Positions 1 to 7,166 are shown, counted from the stretch's first letter. The stretch: DNA of 8,916 bases from Candidatus Poseidoniaceae archaeon (GCA_013330015.1 DUJC01000145.1:1-8916); one strand, 5' to 3'. Program-made: numbers and translations. Notes: a model not told the origin generated them from the sequence alone.

Positions 1-1
1 T

Positions 2-1336
2 TGGCAAGAGGGAAGTGGAGAACGCACACGATGGGAATACAAAGATTGGGGCAACAACAACAACATCACACCTGGATCGGTTGTTCGTATCGAAGGTGCT
101 TCGGTCAACGAATATCAGGGCCGTATGTCCCTGAACATCAACCAATCCTCACGAATCGCTGTCCTACGAGAAGGTTCGCGCCCTGTGGTTGCGCCTGGTG
201 AGCCAGTTGATATCGCGACGCTACCAAACGATGGATACGTGTGTGTTGTAGGACGCTTGATGTCCTCACGTGCTGACCAAATCCATCGAAGAGATGGAAG
301 TGGAAGCATCGACGTCGTTCGTGGCCGTCTTGCCGATGAGTCAGGCGCTATTGGCTTCTTGTCATGGGAGCCGTTCGAATACGAGGTAGGTACCTTGTTG
401 AAGATTGATGGAGCACAAGTCAAAACCTTCCGTGACACGCCTGAGTTGAACTTTGGACGTACCACAAAAATTGAGCCATTCCATGATGCCAACTTTGCCA
501 ATGCAGACACGCTCAAGCAAGGCATGGTCTCGACCATTAGCACACTTCGAGACGGTTCAAAAGATGTCGAAATCGTCGTCAACATCACATCCTGGGAAAA
601 GAGAACGTTCACCAAAGATGGTGAAGAGCGCTACCTGTGGTCTGGCCAAATTGCAGACCCAACGGGCCAGTGCCGCGTCAGCGCTTGGACCGATTTGCCA
701 ATCGATACCTCGTCCCTACCGATGACCGTTCGCATCACAGATGCACGTGTTCGTGCTTGGCAGGGCATCCCCGACATTACCATCGACCGTGAAGACCAAT
801 TGACCATCCTCGAAGAAACACCATGGGAAGGAGAACTCGACCTTGAGAACCTCAAAGTCGAGGTGCCTCTTGAAGAGCTTGTCTCAGGGCCAAGTCGAGT
901 TGGCATCTTAACACGAGGAACCATCGTCTCCGTGCGAGAGGATTCTGGAATCATCATGCGATGCCCAGAATGCCGTCGGGTACTTCGAGAAGGCCAGTGT
1001 TTTGAACACGGGGCTGTCGAAGGTAACGAGGATGTTCGTCTACGCCTTGTCCTCGATGATAAGGCATCAACTTGCGCCCTCCTCATTTCGAAAGATGCAG
1101 CATTGAAGTTGCTCAATACCGACCATGCAGCGATGGTTGATGAGATTCAGGCCAACGGTTCGATGGCCTTTGTACAGAAGATTCGGGACCAACTTCTCGG
1201 ATGCGAGGTGGATGTAAGTGGACGTATCATCAACGATGGCCAAGGTGCGATGATTCTCTGCGATGGTGCCACACTCGCAAATGCAGACACTGGCTTGATA
1301 GCGACAGAACTTCGTGCACAGTGGGGGTTGCAATGA
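2..1336 (+). CDS. Replication protein A large subunit, multi-OB-fold with zinc finger (5' partial)
   Basis: Single-stranded-DNA-binding protein of replication, repair and recombination. The reading frame is open to the left edge, so this is the C-terminal 444 residues of a longer protein. An ATG at 125 is internal, because the residues before it (GSVVRIEGASVNEYQGRMSL) already continue an OB-fold strand pattern. Visible order: end of one OB fold (about residues 25-55), a second (about 75-155, with VVRGRLADESGAIGFLSW), a third (about 185-275, with LWSGQIADPTGQCRVSAW), then a zinc-containing OB fold (about 300-430). The zinc motif is C-x2-C-x8-C-x2-H: C321, C324, C333, H336 (numbered from the window edge; nt 962-1009). 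Repeated OB folds plus this C-terminal zinc knuckle are typical of euryarchaeal RPA1-like proteins. The stop TGA at 1334-1336 overlaps the ATG of the next gene, implying translational coupling with the RPA-associated protein. The family call is firm; the number of missing N-terminal OB folds cannot be seen. Confidence 0.9.
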   Translation, partial: WQEGSGERTRWEYKDWGNNNNITPGSVVRIEGASVNEYQGRMSLNINQSSRIAVLREGSRPVVAPGEPVDIATLPNDGYVCVVGRLMSSRADQIHRRDGSGSIDVVRGRLADESGAIGFLSWEPFEYEVGTLLKIDGAQVKTFRDTPELNFGRTTKIEPFHDANFANADTLKQGMVSTISTLRDGSKDVEIVVNITSWEKRTFTKDGEERYLWSGQIADPTGQCRVSAWTDLPIDTSSLPMTVRITDARVRAWQGIPDITIDREDQLTILEETPWEGELDLENLKVEVPLEELVSGPSRVGILTRGTIVSVREDSGIIMRCPECRRVLREGQCFEHGAVEGNEDVRLRLVLDDKASTCALLISKDAALKLLNTDHAAMVDEIQANGSMAFVQKIRDQLLGCEVDVSGRIINDGQGAMILCDGATLANADTGLIATELRAQWGLQ

Positions 1337-2268
1337 TGGAAACTTCTCGACAAATCCAACGACAACCAGCATGGATCATGCTCGCTTCAGAATTTGGCGA
1401 ATCAACTCTGAACGAGAAAGGTTCGGGAGAATTCGACCCCACCTTCGTCATCACCAAACTCGGTGCTAAGGTCAACCGAGTCATCGTTTCCGGGCTTGTT
1501 GAGCGTCTCGAACTGCGTGAGACGAGCAATGGCTCCCAAATGTACCAAGGCCAACTACGTGACCCTTCAGGCCTACACTACTTCTCTGTTGGAGAATATG
1601 CGTCGGAGTCCATGCGAGAATTCGTTGTCCAGTTGCTCGACAAGGTCGATTCTGGAGAACCAGTCCTGCTCAGCATGACTGCGAAGGCTCGCTGGTATCA
1701 GACCGATGAAGGTGCCGTCTACACGTCGCTTCGTCCAGAGGAAGCCGCAATCGTCACACGAGAGCGCTACGCTTCTTGGTTGGTTCGAGCATGCGCTGCA
1801 ACGCTGGAGCGTCTCGACCAACATCAGAAATCACTGAATTGTGAACCAACCAAAGAAGCGATGCTCAAAGAAGGAATTCGACCTGAGATGGTTGACGGAA
1901 TTCTTTCTGCTCAGACTCATTACGGGCAGATTGACACAGAGGGCTATCGACTCAACGTTATGCAAGCGCTCGACATTGCCGAAGGAAAAATGGCTGCAGC
2001 AACGACAGCACCCCCAACACTGAAACTCCTAGATCCTGACTCAGGCGATGATGCAGACGCAAGCGCCGGAGGAGAGGATCTGCAAGCTGTCATCCTTGAA
2101 TGCATTCAAGCGATGGATAACGGAGAAGGTGTTGATTTCGAATCCTTGGTTCGAAATTTGGCGGCACGTGGCTTTACACGTGAGCAATCCGAAGCGGAAT
2201 TGGACACGATGAGTGATGATGGCATCCTGCATGAGCCACGATTTGGTTGGTTCAAGATTGTAGCGTGA
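1333..2268 (+). CDS. RPA-associated protein (COG3390-like; OB fold plus C-terminal winged helix)
   Basis: Probable partner of the upstream RPA subunit; in many euryarchaea a gene of this family directly follows rpa and the two proteins form a complex on ssDNA. The product is 311 aa. Residues about 36-140 look like an RPA32-type OB fold (NRVIVSGLVERLEL, then YQGQLRDPSGLHYFSVGEYA). Residues about 143-165 (RERYASWLVRACAATLERL) resemble the helix that follows the OB fold in this family. Residues 225-247 are an acidic, Ala/Gly-rich linker, and about 248-308 form a winged-helix-like tail (LVRNLAARGFTREQSEAELD ending in GILHEPRFGWFKIV). The start is taken as ATG 1333, overlapping the upstream stop as ATGA; ATG 1336 is immediately in frame and equally possible. 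A G-rich run (1321-1328) precedes it at RBS distance. The frame is also open upstream to 1201, but that stretch lies inside the RPA gene. No broken motif is seen. Confidence 0.82.
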   Translation: MMETSRQIQRQPAWIMLASEFGESTLNEKGSGEFDPTFVITKLGAKVNRVIVSGLVERLELRETSNGSQMYQGQLRDPSGLHYFSVGEYASESMREFVVQLLDKVDSGEPVLLSMTAKARWYQTDEGAVYTSLRPEEAAIVTRERYASWLVRACAATLERLDQHQKSLNCEPTKEAMLKEGIRPEMVDGILSAQTHYGQIDTEGYRLNVMQALDIAEGKMAAATTAPPTLKLLDPDSGDDADASAGGEDLQAVILECIQAMDNGEGVDFESLVRNLAARGFTREQSEAELDTMSDDGILHEPRFGWFKIVA

Positions 2269-2326
2269 ACAAATTGTTCCATTACATTCAAATCTCGCCT
2301 CCACCCTCAACGGCATAGGGGTCAAT

Positions 2327-2680
2327 ATGGCAGGCATGGATTTCTTCATTCGACCGGCAACTGGAACAGGTTCTGCAGATTGGATTCGCATTCCCAATGC
2401 GGACATCGATGTTAAAATTGCACGACGTCTCACACGCACGATTATTCGTGGTGGAGAAGGTGATAATCTCCATGATGAGGGTGCTGAATCTACGATTTAC
2501 ACGGTTCGCGGAATCCTCTCCATTGATGATTACAAGAAAATCCTGAAAATGTTCCGTACAGGTCAACCGTTCATTCACGATCCATTCGAAGAGCGCGATG
2601 TGAAGGTCATATTCGCATCGCTTGAGTACGAAGGATCGACTGAAAAATTTGTTTTCGAACTTATCGAAGACGTTATTTGA
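2327..2680 (+). CDS. Unassigned 117-aa protein, phage-tail/baseplate-like pattern, first gene of the pilus-motor cluster
   Basis: I do not recognise a named family. The protein is small and soluble with no signal peptide or membrane segment. Predicted layout is beta-rich N-terminus (DWIRIPNADIDVKIARRLTR), a glycine/acidic turn (about 42-53), a strand (IYTVRGIL, 58-64), a helix (SIDDYKKILKMFRTG, 65-79), then PFIHDPFEERDVKVIFASLE and a last strand (KFVFELIEDV). The order of an oriented strand, a short helix, a 'G-x-P-F-x-H-D-P' turn, a strand with 'V-x-F-A-S', and a final 'F-x-F-E-L-I-E' strand resembles what I recall of the N-terminal region of phage DNA-circularisation/tail proteins (Mu gpN, P2 gpU type). 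That is pattern matching only. It starts at ATG 2327 after a weak GGGG (2318-2321); ATG 2336 is an alternative. It lies 58 nt after the RPA-associated gene, and its stop TGA sits inside the RBS of the next gene, so it is probably cotranslated with the T2SSF genes. Confidence 0.72.
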   Translation: MAGMDFFIRPATGTGSADWIRIPNADIDVKIARRLTRTIIRGGEGDNLHDEGAESTIYTVRGILSIDDYKKILKMFRTGQPFIHDPFEERDVKVIFASLEYEGSTEKFVFELIEDVI

Positions 2681-2684
2681 GGTG
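2679..2684 (+). promoter_or_regulatory. Ribosome binding site fixing the start of the first T2SSF gene
   Basis: GAGGTG, a close match to the archaeal anti-Shine-Dalgarno complement GGAGGTGAT, lies 6 nt before ATG 2691. It overlaps the TGA stop of the previous gene. The same frame is open upstream to ATG 2622, but that start would put 69 nt inside the previous gene without an RBS, so 2691 is preferred. Confidence 0.75.
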
Positions 2685-2690
2685 TTGGAC

Positions 2691-3266
2691 ATGAGGAAAC
2701 TTGACGAAAAACGTGAGGTCCTTTACGTGATTCGTGCCATGGATGTTCTCATGTCCTCCGGCATTGGTTTGGAGGCAACCGTTCACAGCATATCTCAAGG
2801 AGGATATGGCGTCATTTCTGAGGATTTCAAGAACATGATGGACAAAGTGCGAAAAGGAGGTCGCCCACTTGCAAAGGAAATCAAAGCCCTCATGGGTAAG
2901 GTCGAAACTGAGGGGTACCGACGTTTGCTGAACATCATGCACATGAACATCACACAGAATACAGACATCATTGAGACGCTCAAAAAGCAGGGTTCTCGAA
3001 TGGAGGAAGAACGGACCGAGGACGTCAAAAAGTACATTGAAGATTTGAGCGGCGTTCCAGAATCGTTGCTCTCCATCGGCATGATTGGCCCAATCATTCT
3101 CGCAGTTCTCGGTTTATTTCCACAGCTTGTCGGAGACATGGGTTCGTTCTTCAGCATGCCAGAACAATCAACCATCGACGTTGTTGTCAACATTGGCCTT
3201 TTCCTCACCCTCTTCGCCATGATTATGATCGGTCTCAAAACCCACACAAAGGATCCTGGATTGTGA
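2691..3266 (+). CDS. Single-domain T2SSF platform protein, TadC/EpdJ-K-like (N-terminal half of an ArlJ-like platform)
   Basis: Inner-membrane platform subunit of a type IV filament (pilus/secretion) machine; such proteins pass motion from the cytoplasmic ATPase to the growing filament. The product is 191 aa. Residues about 5-120 form one cytoplasmic helical T2SSF bundle (VLYVIRAMDVLMSSGIGLEA, then FKNMMDKVRKGGRPLAKEIK). Two membrane segments follow, about 126-146 (SLLSIGMIGPIILAVLGLF) and 163-183 (DVVVNIGLFLTLFAMIMIGL). GspF and ArlJ usually carry two such domains in one chain; here the second copy is the next gene, 4 nt downstream, so the pair looks like a split platform. No N-terminal membrane segment precedes the domain, and at 191 aa it is shorter than bacterial TadB/TadC (about 300 aa). 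The domain call is confident; assignment to Tad, Epd or another subtype is inferred from the split layout and the ATPase. Confidence 0.82.
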   Translation: MRKLDEKREVLYVIRAMDVLMSSGIGLEATVHSISQGGYGVISEDFKNMMDKVRKGGRPLAKEIKALMGKVETEGYRRLLNIMHMNITQNTDIIETLKKQGSRMEEERTEDVKKYIEDLSGVPESLLSIGMIGPIILAVLGLFPQLVGDMGSFFSMPEQSTIDVVVNIGLFLTLFAMIMIGLKTHTKDPGL

Positions 3267-3270
3267 TATC

Positions 3271-4002
3271 ATGCTCTTTCGTTTCCTTGAATCATTCAGC
3301 AATCAACCAATGATGCTGATGCTTGGTGTCGTAGGACTCGCCATGATTGGTGGAGGTATTCCCCCTATTCGTGAGCGCATACGACGACGTAAAATCGAGA
3401 ACGCACTACCATCCTTTTTGGAAGGACTTTCCGACGAGGTTGGTGCAGGGCTTGGTATTCAGGAGGCTATGCAACATCAGGCAAAGACAGCGCCTGCACC
3501 TCTTGGTCCTCTCCTTGTTGAAACGCTCAAAGAAAGCCACTCCTCATCCTTCGATGCCGCACTCTCAAGTTTTGCTACAAAGTCTCGTTCGTCGCAAGTT
3601 CAACGTGTTATGCATCTTCTTGAAACTGCAATTGAACAAAACGCTCCTCTCCAAGAGATTTTGATGAATCTCTCCATGGATTACGAGCGTTTGAACGATC
3701 TCATGAACAAGCGAGAGTCAGAACTCCAAGGCCGTGGCATCCTCATTGTTCTGTTCGTTTGTATTGGCCTTCCTGGCCTCATCGGATTCCTCGTGGGCCT
3801 CTTCACGCCTGCTTCATCCGGCTTCCAGATCGAGGGTTTTCTCTCCACATTCAGTTTGTTCTTTGCTATCGCAAGTGCTGTCGGTGTCGCTGTTTCTGGC
3901 CGTATGCTTGGCCGTATGCGAGACACCATGTGGTTCGTTCCTGGTTGGATGGCCATGTCAATGTTCATTTTCCTAGGTGCAACAAAACTCATCGGAGGTT
4001 GA
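3271..4002 (+). CDS. Single-domain T2SSF platform protein, TadB-like (second half of the platform)
   Basis: Second platform subunit, expected to pair with the product of the gene just upstream and to sit above the ATPase ring. The product is 243 aa. There is an N-terminal membrane segment (about 13-30, MMLMLGVVGLAMIGGGI), a basic stop-transfer patch (RERIRRRK, 34-41), and a T2SSF helical domain (about 43-150), including NALPSFLEGLSDEVGAGLGI, the pattern seen in TadB/TadC and ArlJ. Three membrane segments follow at about 156-178, 189-208 and 219-238. It starts at ATG 3271, 4 nt after the previous stop, with a weak GTGAT (3263-3267) as RBS, so coupling is likely. Its stop TGA adjoins the GGAGGTT RBS of the ATPase gene. 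It keeps more membrane segments than the first subunit, so the two halves are not recent copies of each other. Confidence 0.82.
   Translation: MLFRFLESFSNQPMMLMLGVVGLAMIGGGIPPIRERIRRRKIENALPSFLEGLSDEVGAGLGIQEAMQHQAKTAPAPLGPLLVETLKESHSSSFDAALSSFATKSRSSQVQRVMHLLETAIEQNAPLQEILMNLSMDYERLNDLMNKRESELQGRGILIVLFVCIGLPGLIGFLVGLFTPASSGFQIEGFLSTFSLFFAIASAVGVAVSGRMLGRMRDTMWFVPGWMAMSMFIFLGATKLIGG
3994..4000 (+). promoter_or_regulatory. Strong ribosome binding site of the secretion ATPase
   Basis: GGAGGTT sits 5 nt before ATG 4006 and overlaps the stop codon of the second T2SSF gene (4000-4002). It is the strongest Shine-Dalgarno match in this operon and decides the ATPase start. Confidence 0.75.
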
Positions 4003-4005
4003 ACA

Positions 4006-5250
4006 ATGTCTGAACAAATTATCGAACAATACGGAAATGTCACAATCTACACTGAATCCAACCATCCTTCCCCAATTTACCATGTCGAAGGCTCAGTAGC
4101 ACCAAATCCACACGGAGACCTTGCTGTCTTGTTTGAGGACGACAATTTGGAAGAAGTCATGTACAATGGAGGAACACAATGTGTCAAAGTTGCTCACCGA
4201 AAACATGGCATGTGCCGTACGAATGTTTGGATCAACGATGAGGCTGGCCTCCAAATTGCCAAGAACATTGCTGCATTCACGAACGTTCCACTCGGCGACG
4301 GTCCGGGTATGGTTCCAATTTTCGATGGACGGCTCCCGGATGGGTCCCGTGTCAACGGCACCATTCCTCCTGTATCCCCAGATGGTCCAACATTGACCAT
4401 TCGAAAATTCAAGGAAGACCCATTGACAATGATCGACCTGGTCAAGTTTGGAACGGTCAACCCACGTCTTGCTGCCATGATGTGGGTTTGGATTGAAGGG
4501 CTCGATAGCCGACCAGCAAACTTTGTTATTGCTGGCGGAACAGGTTCCGGTAAGACAACCACACTCAACTGTCTTGGAATGTACATCCCATGGCACCGCC
4601 GCCTTCTAACGGTCGAAGATACTGCTGAATTGCAAGTGTATCATGACCACTGGTTGCGAATGGAAACACGACGAGAACGTCCAGATGGAACACCAGAAGT
4701 TGACATGAACGATTGCCTGAAATCGAGTCTTCGTATGCGTCCAGACCGTATCATTGTGGGAGAAGTTCGTGGACCAGAGGCTGCAACGCTTTTGACAGCG
4801 ATGAACACTGGTCACGATGGTTCCTTTGGCAGCCTGCACGCCAACACTGCCCAAGAAACCGTAACTCGTATGATCAATCCACCAATGAATGTACCACCAA
4901 TCATGTTGACTGGCCTCGACCTCATCATCATTCAAGCACGACTCCACGTCAATGGGAAAACTGCACGAAAGATTACTGAAGTTGCAGAAATTGCAGGTAT
5001 GGAAGGATCGAAACCTCGATTGAACACGATCTGGAAGTACAATGCTGCAACGGATCAAATCGAAGAAACGGGAATTCCCTCCAATCTCAGGGAGGTTATT
5101 TGCAAAGCAGCCGGTGTAACTCCTGATGTTTTTGAAAAGCACGTTCAACAGCGTCAGCAAATCATCGAAGATCTCATCGCTCGAGACATTACAGACATTC
5201 AGTCAGTCACCACAGTGATTCAGAACTTCTACGCTCAGAGTCATCACTGA
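4006..5250 (+). CDS. Type IV filament assembly/secretion ATPase, TadA/CpaF/VirB11 class
   Basis: Cytoplasmic ring ATPase that powers filament extension or secretion through the two T2SSF proteins encoded just upstream. The product is 414 aa. The N-terminal domain carries the class pattern DGRLPDGSRVNGTIPPVSPD followed by TLTIRKF (about 105-140). Walker A is GGTGSGKTT (177-185, with K183). The Asp box is TVEDTAEL (202-209). The Walker B region is RPDRIIVGEVRG with E253. The His box is GSFGSLHANT with H278. All catalytic boxes look intact. The MNTGHDGS stretch (266-273) is characteristic of TadA/CpaF, while DPLTMIDLVKFGT and the post-Walker region resemble archaeal ArlI-type ATPases, so an archaeal Epd/Tad-like affiliation fits best. 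ArlI is usually about 500 aa or more; this shorter form and the absence of other archaellum genes here argue against an archaellum. Its 3' end overlaps the convergent gene by 7 nt. Confidence 0.92.
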   Translation: MSEQIIEQYGNVTIYTESNHPSPIYHVEGSVAPNPHGDLAVLFEDDNLEEVMYNGGTQCVKVAHRKHGMCRTNVWINDEAGLQIAKNIAAFTNVPLGDGPGMVPIFDGRLPDGSRVNGTIPPVSPDGPTLTIRKFKEDPLTMIDLVKFGTVNPRLAAMMWVWIEGLDSRPANFVIAGGTGSGKTTTLNCLGMYIPWHRRLLTVEDTAELQVYHDHWLRMETRRERPDGTPEVDMNDCLKSSLRMRPDRIIVGEVRGPEAATLLTAMNTGHDGSFGSLHANTAQETVTRMINPPMNVPPIMLTGLDLIIIQARLHVNGKTARKITEVAEIAGMEGSKPRLNTIWKYNAATDQIEETGIPSNLREVICKAAGVTPDVFEKHVQQRQQIIEDLIARDITDIQSVTTVIQNFYAQSHH

Positions 5251-6995
5251 CCATCTTGCAATCGAAGACGAGAGAGTAAAGCATCGACTCGATCGATTTG
5301 GCCACGCACGCCACCGACTCGATCTGAAGCATCCGCAACAGATTCTGCAAGTTGCATTTCTGGTTCTTCTTCCTCAACCTGCTTAGGCTTGAATGTCGCA
5401 GCGAGGGATTTCAATTCTGCAACAATGGCATCGACGTGCTCATCACTGACAAGGATTCCCGGAGCCAGTCGTGGAATTTGATTTGGTGTCAAGTATCCCA
5501 ATTCCGTACCAACAATACCTGCACATGCTAGGACACGTGGACGCAGTTCCGAAGTGTTGACAAGATAGCCCTTTGACTCAAGGAATCGAATAATGAGGCT
5601 TTGTTGGGCCTCAGAAAATTCGCCTTCACTACTCTCAAGAACGGTCTCAACAAGCGATTCGAACGATGGAAGATTTCCTTCAAGACGTTCAATGGTCCGC
5701 CGCACATCATCAGGCAAATGGACTGCACCATGATACAGAATGCGTAACATGCGATTTCGTCGTGCAGCGGATGGGTCTTGCAGTTCCTCTGCCTCGCTGA
5801 TTTCGAGATGAAGATCGAACAAGGCGTGTAGACGACCTGAGACGGCTGGACTTCTCAAGTCGAGACCGAGTGTTCGTGCCTCTTCCTCAAACTCCATCCG
5901 TGCTTGAACAAGATTCCCTCGTCGTCCGGCAACAATTTCAGGAATCCTCTCCCGAAGTTGTGGACGCATTTGCTCAAACATTCGAATCGCCTCACGTTCA
6001 GACCACGAACCTGGCTTACTGGAAAGTGCATTCTGTTCTTGCTCAGAGCGGTAGGCTGTTTCCATTATAATGGTCCGAATGGCATCCTGAACCCGTGCTA
6101 ACTCGACTGCAAAACCGTGATTGGAGAGGCTTGATATGAACGTGTTCATGTCCTCCATGTCGGTCGTACTTCCTACCAAAAGATAGTCTCGAGCTGCCGC
6201 TTCGACTTCTGCTCTCCGTGAAGATATTTCCAACAAGGCTGCCTCTTCTTCCAGCGTCGGCTCTTCGGAAGAAAGCTCCTGCAACATTGGAGGTACAGGT
6301 TGCTCGATTTCTTTTCGATGAGAGACAAGATTCTCCTCTATAGAGGCCGCTACTTCGGAAAGCGAGGAATCAATACCACCGCTATCTATGGATTCCATTA
6401 ACTCGGATTCATCTTCGAAGGTCCATCCTTCGGGATGCTCGTTTACAAAACTCTCAACTTCCTCCTCGATGGAAGCCGTCTCGATTTCTTCTTGGTCAGA
6501 GTCTCCAGGTGTTGGAATCTTGACTGAGCCACCACCTCTCTTGAGGGAACGTTTGATCGTACCCCAATTCTTGTGTTGCGCAGATAGAACACCTGCAACA
6601 CGAATGAGGAGTGTTTGACGATTGCCTGAACGTGGTAGTTCCAAGGCTTTGCACAATGCGTGAAGTTCCTCTTTGGTCATCTTGTCGAGGTTCTCTTCCT
6701 TGAGCTGTTTTGGATCGTGGTTGAGGTGCAGGTAGAGACGTTGACGTCGGGTTCGTAGTGAACCAGTTTTCTTGATTCCAAAGACGCCGAGGAGGTCGCC
6801 GAGGTCGCTGTTGAGGATGTTTTTGAGACCATCCAAGGTCAAATCCCACTCTGGTAAAATGAGGTCGCGAATCAATTGAGCCCGGAGATACTCAACTGAG
6901 CCGTTTTTGGCCAGACCATAAGCCGAAGCAATCTCCTTGAGGTCCTCAAGACGTGCCTGATAAAGTTCAGACAAGAGACTCGAACGATTGCTCAT
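5244..6995 (-). CDS. 583-aa protein with three tandem SAP-like modules, acidic linker and helical C-terminus; function unknown
   Basis: No named family recognised. The N-terminus holds three consecutive SAP-like helix-extended-loop-helix patterns: about 14-47 (LEDLKEIASAYGLAKNGSVE), 53-92 (LDGLKNILNSDLGDLLGVFG, then KKTGSLRTRRQRLYLHLN) and 103-137 (MTKEELHALCKALELPRSGN). Each has the conserved 'L-x2-L-x-L/K-x5-GL-x4-G' spacing followed by a second helix. SAP modules generally bind DNA, so a nucleic-acid or chromatin role is a fair guess. A basic stretch (KRSLKRGGGSVK, 148-159) follows, then an acidic low-complexity region (166-255), then mostly alpha-helical sequence to the end with another EEEE run (541-544). 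There is no signal peptide or transmembrane segment. The start is ATG 6995-6993, preceded on the minus strand by AGGTGA with 4-nt spacing. The gene is monocistronic as far as visible and convergent with the ATPase gene. Existence is firm; the SAP call is moderate. Confidence 0.85.
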   Translation of the reverse strand: MSNRSSLLSELYQARLEDLKEIASAYGLAKNGSVEYLRAQLIRDLILPEWDLTLDGLKNILNSDLGDLLGVFGIKKTGSLRTRRQRLYLHLNHDPKQLKEENLDKMTKEELHALCKALELPRSGNRQTLLIRVAGVLSAQHKNWGTIKRSLKRGGGSVKIPTPGDSDQEEIETASIEEEVESFVNEHPEGWTFEDESELMESIDSGGIDSSLSEVAASIEENLVSHRKEIEQPVPPMLQELSSEEPTLEEEAALLEISSRRAEVEAAARDYLLVGSTTDMEDMNTFISSLSNHGFAVELARVQDAIRTIIMETAYRSEQEQNALSSKPGSWSEREAIRMFEQMRPQLRERIPEIVAGRRGNLVQARMEFEEEARTLGLDLRSPAVSGRLHALFDLHLEISEAEELQDPSAARRNRMLRILYHGAVHLPDDVRRTIERLEGNLPSFESLVETVLESSEGEFSEAQQSLIIRFLESKGYLVNTSELRPRVLACAGIVGTELGYLTPNQIPRLAPGILVSDEHVDAIVAELKSLAATFKPKQVEEEEPEMQLAESVADASDRVGGVRGQIDRVDALLSRLRLQDGQ

Positions 6996-6999
6996 TGCT

Positions 7000-7005
7000 T
7001 CACCT
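7000..7005 (-). promoter_or_regulatory. Ribosome binding site of the SAP-like gene
   Basis: On the minus strand AGGTGA lies 4 nt before the ATG ending at 6993. It supports the chosen start, and it means the transcript must begin upstream of about 7005 if this site is used. Confidence 0.65.
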
Positions 7006-7026
7006 AACCGTTGTTGTTTCCTTACA

Positions 7027-7034
7027 GTATATGT
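7027..7034 (-). promoter_or_regulatory. Candidate TATA box for the SAP-like gene in the divergent intergenic region
   Basis: The minus strand reads ACATATAC here, the best TATA-like match in the 171-nt gap 6996-7166 between two divergent genes. Its centre is about 35 nt before the start codon, so initiation about 25 nt downstream would fall near 7004-7006, giving a leader only just long enough for the AGGTGA site. For the plus-strand gene I see no convincing TATA box; GCTAAACC (7120-7127) is the only weak candidate at suitable distance. Confidence 0.35.
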
Positions 7035-7157
7035 GGTTTCGCTGTCAAATCAGTATCAATGAGCCGTTTTTCGCTTGTATGAATGAGTACGAGATACCTC
7101 ACCATGAAGGTCGAATTCGGCTAAACCTTCAAACACATTCGACACTCAGGGATTGCC

Positions 7158-7162
7158 GGTGA
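7158..7162 (+). promoter_or_regulatory. Ribosome binding site of the coiled-coil gene
   Basis: GGTGA lies 4 nt before ATG 7167 and fixes that start. The TGA inside it (7160-7162) also closes a 27-codon reading frame that begins at ATG 7079. Confidence 0.55.
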
Positions 7163-7166
7163 GTCG

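Noticed and set aside
1..201. Short plus-strand frame at the left edge
   Set aside because: A shadow of the truncated RPA gene in another frame.
125..1336. RPA gene starting at ATG 125
   Set aside because: The same frame is open to the window edge and the upstream residues continue an OB fold; no RBS precedes 125. The gene is truncated by the window instead.
1201..2268. RPA-associated gene starting at 1201
   Set aside because: The first 132 nt lie within the RPA coding sequence in another frame and give an unlike, Cys/Trp-rich peptide; ATG 1333 with the ATGA overlap fits the family.
2288..2692. 134-aa antisense reading frame opposite the 117-aa gene
   Set aside because: It mirrors a gene with good RBS coupling downstream, has a composition unlike the neighbours (many Cys/Asn/Arg), and has no RBS.
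2622..3266. First T2SSF gene starting at 2622
   Set aside because: It would overlap the preceding gene by 59 nt with no RBS; GAGGTG before ATG 2691 gives a better start at the domain boundary.
4606..5160. 184-aa antisense reading frame inside the ATPase gene
   Set aside because: It lies fully opposite conserved ATPase motifs and its translation is Cys/Ser/Phe-rich without any domain pattern.
4006..5250. Archaellum motor (ArlI/ArlJ) interpretation
   Set aside because: The platform is two single-domain proteins, the ATPase is short and has CpaF-like motifs, and no archaellin, ArlH, ArlF or ArlG gene is present in the window.
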